Source: Synechococcus sp. MVIR-18-1
GTDB lineage: Bacteria > Cyanobacteriota > Cyanobacteriia > PCC-6307 > Cyanobiaceae
Assembly (NCBI RefSeq): GCF_014279835.1
Contig: NZ_CP047942.1
Location: 1,240,001 to 1,304,000 of the forward strand
Length of the DNA: 64,000 bases
Reading direction: 5' to 3'
Shown here: positions 52,347 to 60,410 of the stretch, in pieces
Position numbering within the stretch: the stretch's first letter is position 1
Layout of the letters: each line of letters opens with the position of its first letter
Notes under the pieces: model-generated
Told to the model about the DNA's origin: nothing
Seen by the model: the letters and a program-made list of their open reading frames with translations, nothing else
The model's database searches: none
Position numbers and translations under genes: made by a program

Positions 52347-53507
52347 ATGGACATGTTGTGGGATGTCCTGATCATTGGAGCTGGACCAGCTGGAGGTCTT
52401 GCTGCTCTGGATTGTGCCAAGCAAGGATTGCGCGTCATGCTTGTTGAGCAACGTTCGTTTCCCCGCTGGAAAGTCTGTGGATGCTGTTTTAACAACCAAG
52501 CTCAAGCGATTTTGAGTTCTCGAGGTGAGACCACCTTGTTTGAAGATTGCGGCGGACAAAGACTGGACAGCTTGCGCCTCGGACTACGCGGTCGTGAAGC
52601 ATCGTTGGCATTACCGAATGGCTATGTCCTTTCTCGAGAACAATTCGATCAAGCCCTGATCAATGCAGCAATCAAAGCTGGAGCGTCAGCTCGCTTTCAG
52701 ATGACTGCGCAAGTGGAAGAAGCGAGCCCTAACTACAGACGTGTGCGCCTTAAAGATCATCAAAGTGGGACTACCAGCCATGTCAACGCGCGCGTTGTGC
52801 TGGTCGCCGCAGGCCTGTCTCAGCGTTGTCTTCCCCAAAACGAAGCAGGGCAAAGCAGGATTCGCAAGCAATCCAGACACGGTGCCGGATGCGTCGTGGA
52901 TGATGACACCGATTACTACCCCAGTGGATCTATTCACATGGCCATTGGAAATCAGGGCTATGTGGGATTGGTTCGCAGGGAAGACGGATTGCTGAATCTT
53001 GCGGGGGCCTTTGATCGAGATGCACTCTCCCAAGGTCAAGGAGCTGTGGATGCAGCACAAAATGTTTTGAATCAGGCAGGATTTCCAGTGCCACCGGCAC
53101 TCCAACAAGGGCAACGCTGGCAACTCACTCCTGCTCTCAGCCGCACTTCCAATGTGGTGGCAGGGGATCGCTTTCTTGTGATGGGCGATGCCGCGGGATA
53201 TGTCGAGCCTTTCACTGGTGAAGGGATGGCCTGGGCCTTAACGGCAGGTGCTGCTGCAGCACCATTCGTACTGGAAGGCCTGGAACGGTGGACTGAAGAC
53301 TTAGAAATGCGCTGGAAGGCAACGCTTCAGGTGCATATCGGCAGGAGACAAACAGTCTGTAGAGCCTTGTCCTCAGTCTTAAAACGTCAGGCCTCCACAA
53401 CAGTTTTATTTGAACTTGTGAAACGTTGGCCCTCTATAGCTGAATCGATCGTCTCCAGCCTGAACGAAGAAAAGCTGCCATCGCCCAAAGGTGAGCCATG
53501 CCTTTGA
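52347..53507 (+). CDS. FAD-dependent oxidoreductase (geranylgeranyl-reductase-like)
   Basis: A 386-residue flavoprotein. The N-terminal FAD-binding motif DVLIIGAGPAGGLAALDCAK and VEQRSFPRWKVCGCCFNNQA, with the C-terminal GDAAGYVEPFTGEGMAWALT, place it in the GGR/PHBH-like superfamily. CGCC-like residues near position 44 are in the usual substrate-side loop. It lies between the methyltransferase (one-base gap) and the type III PKS (10-base overlap), so it probably hydroxylates or oxidises the polyketide product. The overlap makes coupled translation likely. Confidence 0.87.
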   Translation: MDMLWDVLIIGAGPAGGLAALDCAKQGLRVMLVEQRSFPRWKVCGCCFNNQAQAILSSRGETTLFEDCGGQRLDSLRLGLRGREASLALPNGYVLSREQFDQALINAAIKAGASARFQMTAQVEEASPNYRRVRLKDHQSGTTSHVNARVVLVAAGLSQRCLPQNEAGQSRIRKQSRHGAGCVVDDDTDYYPSGSIHMAIGNQGYVGLVRREDGLLNLAGAFDRDALSQGQGAVDAAQNVLNQAGFPVPPALQQGQRWQLTPALSRTSNVVAGDRFLVMGDAAGYVEPFTGEGMAWALTAGAAAAPFVLEGLERWTEDLEMRWKATLQVHIGRRQTVCRALSSVLKRQASTTVLFELVKRWPSIAESIVSSLNEEKLPSPKGEPCL

Positions 53508-54592
53508 TGTTTCGTGGTCTAGGAACCGCAGTACCCGAACAGAGCGTCAATCAAACAGAGTCCACAACACTGTCTGAGTGGGTGAGTGCAGATCGTCCCG
53601 AACGCGCCTCGCTCGTACGCCGCATTCAGAGACGCTCGCAAGTCCAAACCAGGGGCAGTGTTTTATTAACTGGCGATGCAACCCAAACGATCCATCAACG
53701 TTTGCCGTTTTATGGGGTTAATAGCCCAAGGACAGAAGAACGAATGGAAGCGTATCGCCTAAACGCTTCCTTGTTGGCACTCAAAGCATGTAAACGTGCA
53801 CTCGCAGAATCACAACTCTCTGCTGGTGTAATCACACATCTAATCACGATCAGCTGTACAGGGTTTCATGCTCCTGGCGTTGATTGTGATCTCATCGATC
53901 AACTTCAGTTGTCTCCCAATGTCCAACGCACACATATTGGATTTATGGGGTGTCATGCGGCATTGAATGGTTTACGCGTTGCCCGCGCCTTTGTAGAAGC
54001 TGATCCAAAAGCTGTTGTTCTCCTATGCGCTGTGGAATTGTGCAGTGTTCATTTGCAATACGGCTGGAATCCTGAACATGTCGTGGCCAATACGTTATTT
54101 GCAGATGGTGCTGCTGCTTTGGTCGCTACTCATGCTGAGACATCCAACCCGAAATCAACGTCAGGAAAGGTAGCCCTGCAGGCCTCTGGATCCACAGTGA
54201 TTCCAAAGACCCATGATTTAATGCATTGGCAAATTGGCGATCACGGATTCTCCATGGGCTTATCCCCCAAAGTACCCGAAGCGATTTCCACATCATTGCA
54301 ACCATGGCTGAACAAGTGGCTTCATGCCAGTGGAACGGATCTCAATAGCATCCAACATTGGGCCATTCACCCTGGAGGGCCAAGAATTCTTCAAGCGTGT
54401 GCTGAGTCATTGTCACTTAGTGACGATCAACTTGCTCACTCAAGAGAGATTCTGAGTCAGCATGGAAATATGTCGTCAGCAACAATATTGTTTGTTCTTG
54501 ATCAGATGCGACAACATGATTGTCATGGACCATGTGTCGCGCTTGCGTTCGGCCCAGGCTTATGCGCAGAGGTTGCCTTGATCACCCTATAA
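53498..54592 (+). CDS. Type III polyketide synthase (chalcone/stilbene synthase family)
   Basis: A 364-residue iterative ketosynthase that acts on acyl-CoA starters and malonyl-CoA without an acyl carrier protein. The catalytic cysteine is in ITISCTGFHAPGVDCDLIDQ near residue 120, the histidine in WAIHPGGPRILQACAESLSL near 290 and the asparagine in SQHGNMSSATILFVLDQM near 323. All three match the CHS triad, so it should be active. Starter specificity cannot be read from sequence; bacterial relatives make alkylresorcinols or alkylpyrones. It is the third gene of a compact operon. Confidence 0.92.
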   Translation: MPLMFRGLGTAVPEQSVNQTESTTLSEWVSADRPERASLVRRIQRRSQVQTRGSVLLTGDATQTIHQRLPFYGVNSPRTEERMEAYRLNASLLALKACKRALAESQLSAGVITHLITISCTGFHAPGVDCDLIDQLQLSPNVQRTHIGFMGCHAALNGLRVARAFVEADPKAVVLLCAVELCSVHLQYGWNPEHVVANTLFADGAAALVATHAETSNPKSTSGKVALQASGSTVIPKTHDLMHWQIGDHGFSMGLSPKVPEAISTSLQPWLNKWLHASGTDLNSIQHWAIHPGGPRILQACAESLSLSDDQLAHSREILSQHGNMSSATILFVLDQMRQHDCHGPCVALAFGPGLCAEVALITL

Positions 54593-54656
54593 AATTATTA
54601 AAAGGATCTGCATAGTCGCACCTTTTAATGATCACGATTCCAATCGAGGGCTCCTG

Positions 54657-54670
54657 CTTATTATCATTAG
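54657..54670. promoter_or_regulatory. Possible Fur-like half operator before the DUF411 gene
   Basis: CTTATTATCATTAG, read in reverse CTAATGATAATAAG, matches the core AATGATAAT of Fur boxes with one mismatch at the edge. It ends 21 bases before the ATG at 54692, so it could overlap the -10 region. No second half-site is clear. Confidence 0.3.
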
Positions 54671-54691
54671 CGTGTTGTTGAGCAGATAGAG

Positions 54692-55186
54692 ATGAAACGG
54701 TTTTATTCAGGAGTTGTGATGGCGCTATTTTTTGCCATCCTGCCTCTTTCGGTGGAGGCACAGCAAACAGCAGTTGCTGTGGAGCCATCAATGAATTCTG
54801 AGTCCATTCCTGACATTGCCATTTATCGCTCTGAGAGCTGTGGCTGCTGCACAAAATGGGGAGAACACGTAGAAACAGCAGGCTTCAGGATCCAAGACAA
54901 GGTGGTCGAGAATATGGAGACTTTCAAACAAGCCAATGGCATTACCCCGGAGTTGTCGTCTTGCCACACAGCGGTTGTTGATGGCTATGTCGTAGAGGGC
55001 CACGTTCCGGCAGCATCCATCAAAAAAATGTTGCAGCAACGGCCAGACATTAGAGGCCTAGCAGCACCTGGAATGCCGATGGGATCTCCTGGAATGGAAA
55101 CAGCAGGTGTTAAAGCTGAAGCTTTTGATGTACTTGCCATCGCACACGACGGCACGACCACTGTCTTTGATCAGATCAGGCCTTAG
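54692..55186 (+). CDS. DUF411 periplasmic metal-binding protein
   Basis: A 164-residue protein with a signal peptide (MKRFYSGVVMALFFAILPLS to VEAQQ). The DUF411 core begins IAIYRSESCGCCTKWGEHVE with the CxCC metal site, then PELSSCHTAVVDGYVVEGHV and DIRGLAAPGMPMGSPGME, a methionine-rich end typical of copper ligands. DUF411 proteins are linked to copper handling and often sit near efflux genes; none is here. It is alone, downstream of the PKS gene by 99 bases. Confidence 0.85.
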   Translation: MKRFYSGVVMALFFAILPLSVEAQQTAVAVEPSMNSESIPDIAIYRSESCGCCTKWGEHVETAGFRIQDKVVENMETFKQANGITPELSSCHTAVVDGYVVEGHVPAASIKKMLQQRPDIRGLAAPGMPMGSPGMETAGVKAEAFDVLAIAHDGTTTVFDQIRP

Positions 55187-55426
55187 TGATCGTTTGCTTA
55201 TATGTTGGCAGACTCTCTCAGAATCGGTCGTAAGGGTTAAGACCTTTCGCACCTCCTTCCTCTCTTAGCTGACGCTCGTGCGAACACCCATTGCATCAGC
55301 ACCTTGGCTAAAAAAAAGAATATTGGTCAGGACACAATCATGACCAACGAAAAACCGTTGAATTTAATTCAGCTCTACCAGGAGACTCATCAAAAGGTTA
55401 TGTCACACTCTAATTAAAACCAAGAC

Positions 55427-55792
55427 CTAGACAGATTTATTAGACGACCGCATCAAGCTCCTCTCTCTATTAAACATGAATAGGCCGAATGAAAACGCAA
55501 AAGAGATACCAAAAGTAGCAACAAAGTAAAGATACCAATACTTCATTTTCAGTCTCAATGCCTCAGCAATAATGAATGCAAAAGCAGCAATCAAAACAAG
55601 AGTCAAATCAGCAGCAATAAAACCGGCGGAAGCGTTAGCCCAGACGCCCTGAGAAAATAGGTCGACAATCTCCAGCGGATCAGTCAGACCTAGAGCTTCA
55701 GTTTCTTGGATAAACTGATAGATGCAATACCAAGGCCAGACAATCCCTCCGAAGGCTGTGGCGGCATAAATGGTCAGGCGCAGCTTTGCCAT
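55427..55792 (-). CDS. DUF2834 membrane protein
   Basis: A 121-residue protein with three membrane helices. RLTIYAATAFGGIVWPWYCI, then FSQGVWANASAGFIAADLTL and VLIAAFAFIIAEALRLKMK and YWYLYFVATFGISFAFSFGL match DUF2834, a family of unknown function found in cyanobacteria and other bacteria. It is alone, with AT-rich flanks of about 240 and 280 bases that hold nothing I recognise. Confidence 0.75.
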   Translation of the reverse strand: MAKLRLTIYAATAFGGIVWPWYCIYQFIQETEALGLTDPLEIVDLFSQGVWANASAGFIAADLTLVLIAAFAFIIAEALRLKMKYWYLYFVATFGISFAFSFGLFMFNRERSLMRSSNKSV

Positions 55793-56072
55793 AATGAAAA
55801 AGAGGTAATCCCTAATATCTCATATGAAAAGCAGGGCATAAGTACAAACGCTACAGAATGGCCTACCAATAATCCAACAATCATTCAGAAATTTCAGCAT
55901 TGAGGTTCGTTTGCGAACATCAATAAAATTCCAGACCATCCTGAGAAGCAAAAACGAAGTTATAGATACTTAAAAAGCTGCTACCTATCATCCATTAAAA
56001 ACACTTTTAGAAATCCCGAAATCAAGAAGAGACAAGGAAAATCACCCAAGAGAATAAGCACTGATCTGAATA

Positions 56073-57473
56073 CTACAATCCACCAAAGATGGAAACTCTG
56101 GGAACCGGTACAACATTGAAGCGGTAGGAATCCCTAGGAATTCGAATAGGCACAAGTGTGTATGGAATCGACTCAGCCTGGTCTGAATCAGCCTCCCAAT
56201 GCTGAATCGTTTGCATCCAACGCACCAAAAAAACTCTCACACTGAGCTCAGCCAATGGCAAGCCAGGACAACCATGTTTACCAATCCCTCCTGGGAACCA
56301 ACCTTCCTTAGGGAGCCGAAGGGCACTCCCTGCAAAAGGGCATCCAGGCCCTTGTTTGAGGTTGCCGTTGAGATCAAAGTCACTCATCCACCGTTCAGGT
56401 GCAAACGACTGAGGCTCTGGAAAAAATGCAGACATTGCGTTTCCGATTCGCGGGTCAGCCGTCACAACGGTGCCCGCTGGGATGCGGTACCCAGAAACCT
56501 CAATGTCTTCAGAGGTGATCCGGAAACCGCCTCCAGCCGGGGGTGCTAATCGAAGTGATTCACGCAGTACACCTTGTACGAAGGGAAGGTCCCATGCAGC
56601 GAGATGAGCTGGTGTATCTGGAGACTCCAGATTGTGATTCCTTGCCTCCTCGAGGACCTGATCTCTCACATCAAGACGATGTTTGGTTTGGATTAAACAA
56701 CTAGCCATCAAGGAGGCAACTTCGATATAGGCCCCCCACACCATCAAGACGGTGGCGGTCGCAATGCGTTCATCACTCCACGGCTGTCCATGTTCATCGA
56801 GATTGTCAGTAAAAATCCGGAAGCAAGCTCCGTCCAGTTCGCCGCGTCGATATTTGCCCAAGCGCACTTCCATGTTCTGCTGGAGCGCAGCTAGTGCCTT
56901 CTCTCCCTTCCGAAACGAAGGAAGCTGCTTGCTAAGACTCAGAAGTGCATCGTTGTAAGAGATAAAAGCTTCGATCTCATCCTTCGTTAACGATTCACCA
57001 GCAAAGAGTTCTGAGTAGAGATTGAGACAGAGATGCTTCGCATCGAGCGCGATACACGTACTCCCGTGTTGAGCAATGCTTGATGTGAACTGCACCATGC
57101 AGCGATTGATCTTTGGTAAATAAGACTCAAGATTGGTTGGACTGAAGAGAGCGGAATAGCCACGTCGCGTGGACCGATGTTTCTCACCAGCCTGATTTAA
57201 AGCACCGTCTGCTGTGTGTAAGGCGGTAAAGGCGGCTGGTAACGCGCTTTCACTAATGCTGCGCTCAAGGCGGATGAACTGCTCAACCGCATCTGGACCA
57301 CCAACAACGGCCGTAGGACGAAAGAAGAGGGTTGTGCCGAAAACTGGTCCAAACTGTTGGTGACGTTCTGCGATGAAACCGTCAGGATCCCGCAGGTAAG
57401 CGATGGATTCGCGCACCCCAATGAGCGGACCCGTTCTGCAAGGAAGAGGACGCAAGCTATTGGTGGTGCTCAT
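56073..57473 (-). CDS. Cytochrome P450, with upstream ureidoglycolate-lyase-like gene
   Basis: A 466-residue P450. The heme-thiolate cysteine lies in FPGGIGKHGCPGLPLAELSV near residue 410, the ExxR is in LRESLRLAPP and the PERF-like motif is FAPERWMSDF. The I-helix is atypical: around TATVLMVWGAYIEVASLMAS the usual acid-threonine pair is absent, so oxygen activation may be unusual, as in some cyanobacterial and plant-type P450s (CYP74, CYP8-like). Its ATG overlaps the upstream gene's stop as ATGA, so the two genes are translationally coupled. Confidence 0.88.
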   Translation of the reverse strand: MSTTNSLRPLPCRTGPLIGVRESIAYLRDPDGFIAERHQQFGPVFGTTLFFRPTAVVGGPDAVEQFIRLERSISESALPAAFTALHTADGALNQAGEKHRSTRRGYSALFSPTNLESYLPKINRCMVQFTSSIAQHGSTCIALDAKHLCLNLYSELFAGESLTKDEIEAFISYNDALLSLSKQLPSFRKGEKALAALQQNMEVRLGKYRRGELDGACFRIFTDNLDEHGQPWSDERIATATVLMVWGAYIEVASLMASCLIQTKHRLDVRDQVLEEARNHNLESPDTPAHLAAWDLPFVQGVLRESLRLAPPAGGGFRITSEDIEVSGYRIPAGTVVTADPRIGNAMSAFFPEPQSFAPERWMSDFDLNGNLKQGPGCPFAGSALRLPKEGWFPGGIGKHGCPGLPLAELSVRVFLVRWMQTIQHWEADSDQAESIPYTLVPIRIPRDSYRFNVVPVPRVSIFGGL

Positions 57474-58015
57474 TGGCGTCTATGACTGGCCAGAGACTCA
57501 TCAGTAGCAGATCGTTTGTAGCTGGGTGAGCTGAGGGATGGGTCCAGCATCAACTTGATCGGAGCTGTGAGCGCCTGAAAGTTGTGATCGGTGAGGTTGG
57601 TATCGCCCAACTCCAGGTTGTAAAACAGGGCAGAGGGCTCGTGAAAAAAGGGCCCAGCATGCCAGGTGCCCTGATGGAGCTTCACAGCTTCGCCCGGGTG
57701 GACGTAAACCAATTGCACAGATGCAGCACAAAGCTCCTCGGGAAGCAGCTCTGGAGCGGCGACAGCCAACCACCAAGGCTGGGCGTCAGCAGAACCTAAA
57801 CACTGCGTAGCCCGCTGATGGCGGGTCATGCTTGCCAGAACCGCCGGCCGATGGCGAAGGCGCATCACGTAGTAGCGCAGGTCAGCTCCCTCAAATTTGA
57901 GATGGGCATCAACGTCGCTATGGGGCGTCATGTCATCCACGGGAATAATCGCAGTGCCAAACCGCTCAAACCTGCAGTTCTGCAAGGGAAGGGAGGTCAG
58001 TGTCGCTGCAGTCAT
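57470..58015 (-). CDS. Ureidoglycolate-lyase-like cupin protein
   Basis: A 181-residue protein with the Ureidogly_lyase fold. RFERFGTAIIPVDDM opens the domain, then YYVMRLRHRPAVLASMTRHQ, ATQCLGSADAQPWWLAVAAP and VYVHPGEAVKLHQGTWHAGP, which has the cupin-like histidines. The true enzyme splits ureidoglycolate to glyoxylate and urea, but no allantoin or purine-degradation gene is near. Instead it overlaps a P450 by four bases, so the pair may act together on a different substrate. The start is the ATG at 58015. Confidence 0.75.
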   Translation of the reverse strand: MTAATLTSLPLQNCRFERFGTAIIPVDDMTPHSDVDAHLKFEGADLRYYVMRLRHRPAVLASMTRHQRATQCLGSADAQPWWLAVAAPELLPEELCAASVQLVYVHPGEAVKLHQGTWHAGPFFHEPSALFYNLELGDTNLTDHNFQALTAPIKLMLDPSLSSPSYKRSATDESLASHRRQ

Positions 58016-58399
58016 GACGCAATGATCTCTTGGTATCAGCTCTAGCTCATCGCGTCACGATATTGATGCTTACGATCCGCCAACTGAAAAGAGCTGTAGT
58101 CAGCTCAACAGAAGAAAAACAAAAAATTGACTGGTCAAAAAATCTAATAGAGCCTGCGAAAAGGCTGTTCACGAGGAGAGATCTGATCTGTCATGAAACA
58201 GAAACTTTTGCAAGCTTCTTAGAAGTGACACTACATAAATTGCCCTTAAGAAACCTCGTGTGGACCACAAGATCCAAGGCGTGATCGCAAAGTCGGCAGC
58301 CCTAAAGGATTTGTCAGACATTCCGAATAAAATAATTCCGAAATATCAGGGCATTGCCGGTGTTGATGCATTAAGAATGAGAGATCTGATCGGTTCCAA
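58016..58399 (+). other. Mostly non-coding stretch with a possible 47-residue gene
   Basis: 384 bases, AT-rich on the left. At 58260-58403 a plus-strand frame from a GTG reads VDHKIQGVIAKSAALKDLSD then IPNKIIPKYQGIAGVDALRM, 47 residues, and its TGA overlaps the GTG start of the next gene as GTGA. That overlap and the regular amphipathic pattern favour a real small gene coupled to the 126-residue gene, but I have no match. Confidence 0.4.
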
Positions 58400-58780
58400 G
58401 TGACCACAAAGCAAGAAGCCCATACCATTATCAAGGGTTGCCTTGAGACCAACACTGCGTGGGTAGAAACCTTTAATGAACTTGGTTGCGTGCTGGCATT
58501 CGACCTCGACCCGATGCTTGAAGGGACCGTGACGGTGGATTTCATCGTTAAAGATCTCTGGGACAAAGGAATAAGAGCCACTCAAGACGAAGTTGTTAAA
58601 AGTATTTGCAGCTATGCCATAGAAAATAATTACGTATGGTCCATAGAAACTATTTTTGATAACTACGATTACACAGCCAAAACTCTAGAAAACCTCGGCG
58701 AAGACGGCAAAGCATTATTGACTGATATGGCTGATGATTCAGGCAATGAAGCTTTTAAATCAATGGCTAAAGCTGGATAA
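58400..58780 (+). CDS. Hypothetical protein, 126 residues
   Basis: A soluble acidic protein from a GTG at 58400, TTKQEAHTIIKGCLETNTAW opening, then VDFIVKDLWDKGIRATQDEV and NYVWSIETIFDNYDYTAKTL. Helical and well formed, with no recognised family. It is preceded by a possible 47-residue gene that overlaps its start. It is followed by 290 AT-rich bases without a gene, containing no clear terminator. Confidence 0.5.
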   Translation: MTTKQEAHTIIKGCLETNTAWVETFNELGCVLAFDLDPMLEGTVTVDFIVKDLWDKGIRATQDEVVKSICSYAIENNYVWSIETIFDNYDYTAKTLENLGEDGKALLTDMADDSGNEAFKSMAKAG

Positions 58781-59069
58781 TAGATAACAAACCGAGAATA
58801 GCAAGATCAGCTTTGATTAGATTGAAGGCAAATCAACAGTAGCACTGTTTAAATTAGTTTGAGTGGTGAGTTGTAAATAGAAAGCACTTTTAGCACCTAA
58901 TCCTTGCAAATACTTTTACCAATAATTTCAGTATAGATTTGCATATAGACTTACAACAAGTCATCCCATTAACTCTTTCAGCTTGATTGCAAATAGCGAT
59001 GCCTTTTGTAGTGCATGAGGAGCGTAAATCATTTTACTAGAAATGAAACCATGAACCGCGAGCTGTCGC

Positions 59070-59243
59070 TCAATGCTTGGAAGTCATGGAATGAAGAGCC
59101 ACACGGTTGATCTTTCCCACAGAATTAAGAGGAAGAGAGGGAAGTAGCTGCAGAACTTCTGGAACCTTATACCCAACCCGCTCACGGGCAAAAGTAATCA
59201 GTTCTGGAACTGTGGGCAGATCAAATCCAGATTTAAAGGACAC
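59070..59243 (-). pseudogene. Orphan C-terminal fragment of an acyl-CoA ligase (AMP-binding enzyme)
   Basis: The reverse strand from 59243 to a TGA at 59070-59072 reads SFKSGFDLPTVPELITFARE then RVGYKVPEVLQLLPSLPLNS and VGKINRVALHSMTS. This is the classic C-terminal cap of the acyl-adenylate superfamily, with YKVP and the catalytic lysine in NSVGKINR. The N-terminal 450 residues are missing and there is no start codon upstream; in the same sense the region is taken up by the 3' end of the CobW-like gene, in another frame. It is the residue of a deletion that joined the two genes. Confidence 0.75.
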
Positions 59244-60025
59244 AGTTGAAGGTCTTGTTGTTGCTGACGCAGCTGTGCCTGCTGCATTTCAAGCACGTCA
59301 TCAGTGAGTAAGCAGTCGTTGATCGTGCTCTGGATAGCGGCGTGATCCAGAGCTTTGCCCTGAACTACTAAATGAGAGATGCGATTGGGCCGGGAGGTGA
59401 GTGGCTCAACGGCTTCCAGGGGAAGAAACTGAGAACTCTCTTGGCTCACCATCTAATTGCAGAAAAATGAACGGCCATCAGGCAAGTTCATGAGTGCTTT
59501 GGCGCGATACACATCGCCATAGGCACCATTCACAAGCTCAAACCAAAAACTGCTGAGGCTGTTCGGGTCCCAAACACAGCCGTGAAGAGTGAGATGCCAG
59601 GCCTCGAGCTGGGTGAAGTTCAGCGTGTGGTGCTTGGGTAACTCAGGGTCTCGACCAAACAGAAAGATTCGATCGGGTTTGAGTTGGAAGCTGGTTAACT
59701 GCTTGAGAACGTGAAGGTCGATTCCACCGGCGTTACTTTGATCTGGAGGCTGAAACTGTTGAACCTCAATCAACACCAAGCAGTCCTGGGAAGGCAACGC
59801 TGTTTTTGAAGCTGAAGTTGAAATGGAAAGATCTTGCAGCTTGGGAACCTGATCCATCAACCAAGCGCAATCGATCCCTGCGTTATGGCCCTGTTCCAAC
59901 CCCTCATCACTGGGACCATCGAGCCGCAGGTAGGCGCATTCACCTCCATGCTTAAGCAAGGTCTCAAGAATCCAGGTCGTTTTTCCGCAGCCGGGTGGGC
60001 CAGTGATTAACCAGGTCTGCTGCAT
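59198..60025 (-). pseudogene. COG0523/CobW-family P-loop GTPase, interrupted by an in-frame amber stop
   Basis: The N-terminal part (60025-59453, 190 residues) begins MQQTWLITGPPGCGKTTWIL with a GxxGxGKTT P-loop and runs to PDGRSFFCN. Then comes one TAG at 59455-59453, followed directly in frame by ATG and 84 residues (MVSQESSQFLPLEAVEPLTS, PNRISHLVVQGKALDHAAIQ) that form the CobW C-terminal domain. A tryptophan TGG to TAG change in FFCN-W-MVSQ would explain it. The ATG after the stop could allow re-initiation. COG0523 proteins are metal chaperones; the Zur-like box at 60070 fits a zinc role. The tail reads into another gene's remains. Confidence 0.75.
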
Positions 60026-60069
60026 CGTTCAGGACTTGAGGACAGCTCCACCCACGCAGACATCGCATA

Positions 60070-60088
60070 AATGGGAATCATTCTCATT
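60070..60088 (-). promoter_or_regulatory. Zur-like operator before the COG0523 gene
   Basis: AATGGGAATCATTCTCATT is a near-perfect palindrome, 8 of 9 pairs about a central C, of the same type as the site at 47990. It lies 45 bases upstream of the COG0523 start and also 80 to 100 bases before the forward gene at 60168, so it may serve both. Confidence 0.7.
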
Positions 60089-60167
60089 ATGTCCGATCAA
60101 ATGTCACTTGCGTCTGTACAAAGTGTTGAAATCCACGAGGTTGATGCAACACGATGCGTGATTAAGG

Positions 60168-60410
60168 ATGAATGGGAGTCCATCGATGGGTCTGCAACTG
60201 CAATCCGCTGAGTTCCTCCATGAGGACGGCATCACCTACTGCATCCGCCGCGACACGCTGGAGCAGGACTTCACTATTTATGAAAAGCGCGATGGCCAAT
60301 GGCTCGATTGCGGAATCGATCAGGCGGTGAAAGATCTGAACTTTGCTGAGTTCAAGCGCCTTGGCTTGCTGAGCAAAAAGATCATGGATGCCGATCAGTG
60401 GTTGGCATAG
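60168..60410 (+). CDS. Hypothetical protein, possibly Zur-controlled
   Basis: An 80-residue frame from an ATG at 60168; an ATG at 60186 (MGLQLQSAEFLHEDGITYCI) may be the real start, giving 74 residues. It continues RRDTLEQDFTIYEKRDGQWL and IMDADQWLA. Soluble, unknown family. Its end overlaps the opposing P450 by 29 bases. A separate 40-residue frame at 60089-60211 (MSDQMSLASVQSVEIHEVDA) overlaps it in another frame and starts at the edge of the Zur-like box; which of the two is translated is uncertain. Confidence 0.45.
   Translation: MNGSPSMGLQLQSAEFLHEDGITYCIRRDTLEQDFTIYEKRDGQWLDCGIDQAVKDLNFAEFKRLGLLSKKIMDADQWLA

Noticed and set aside
59107-59307. 66-residue plus-strand frame
   Set aside because: It is the antisense of the acyl-CoA ligase remnant and CobW-like gene end.
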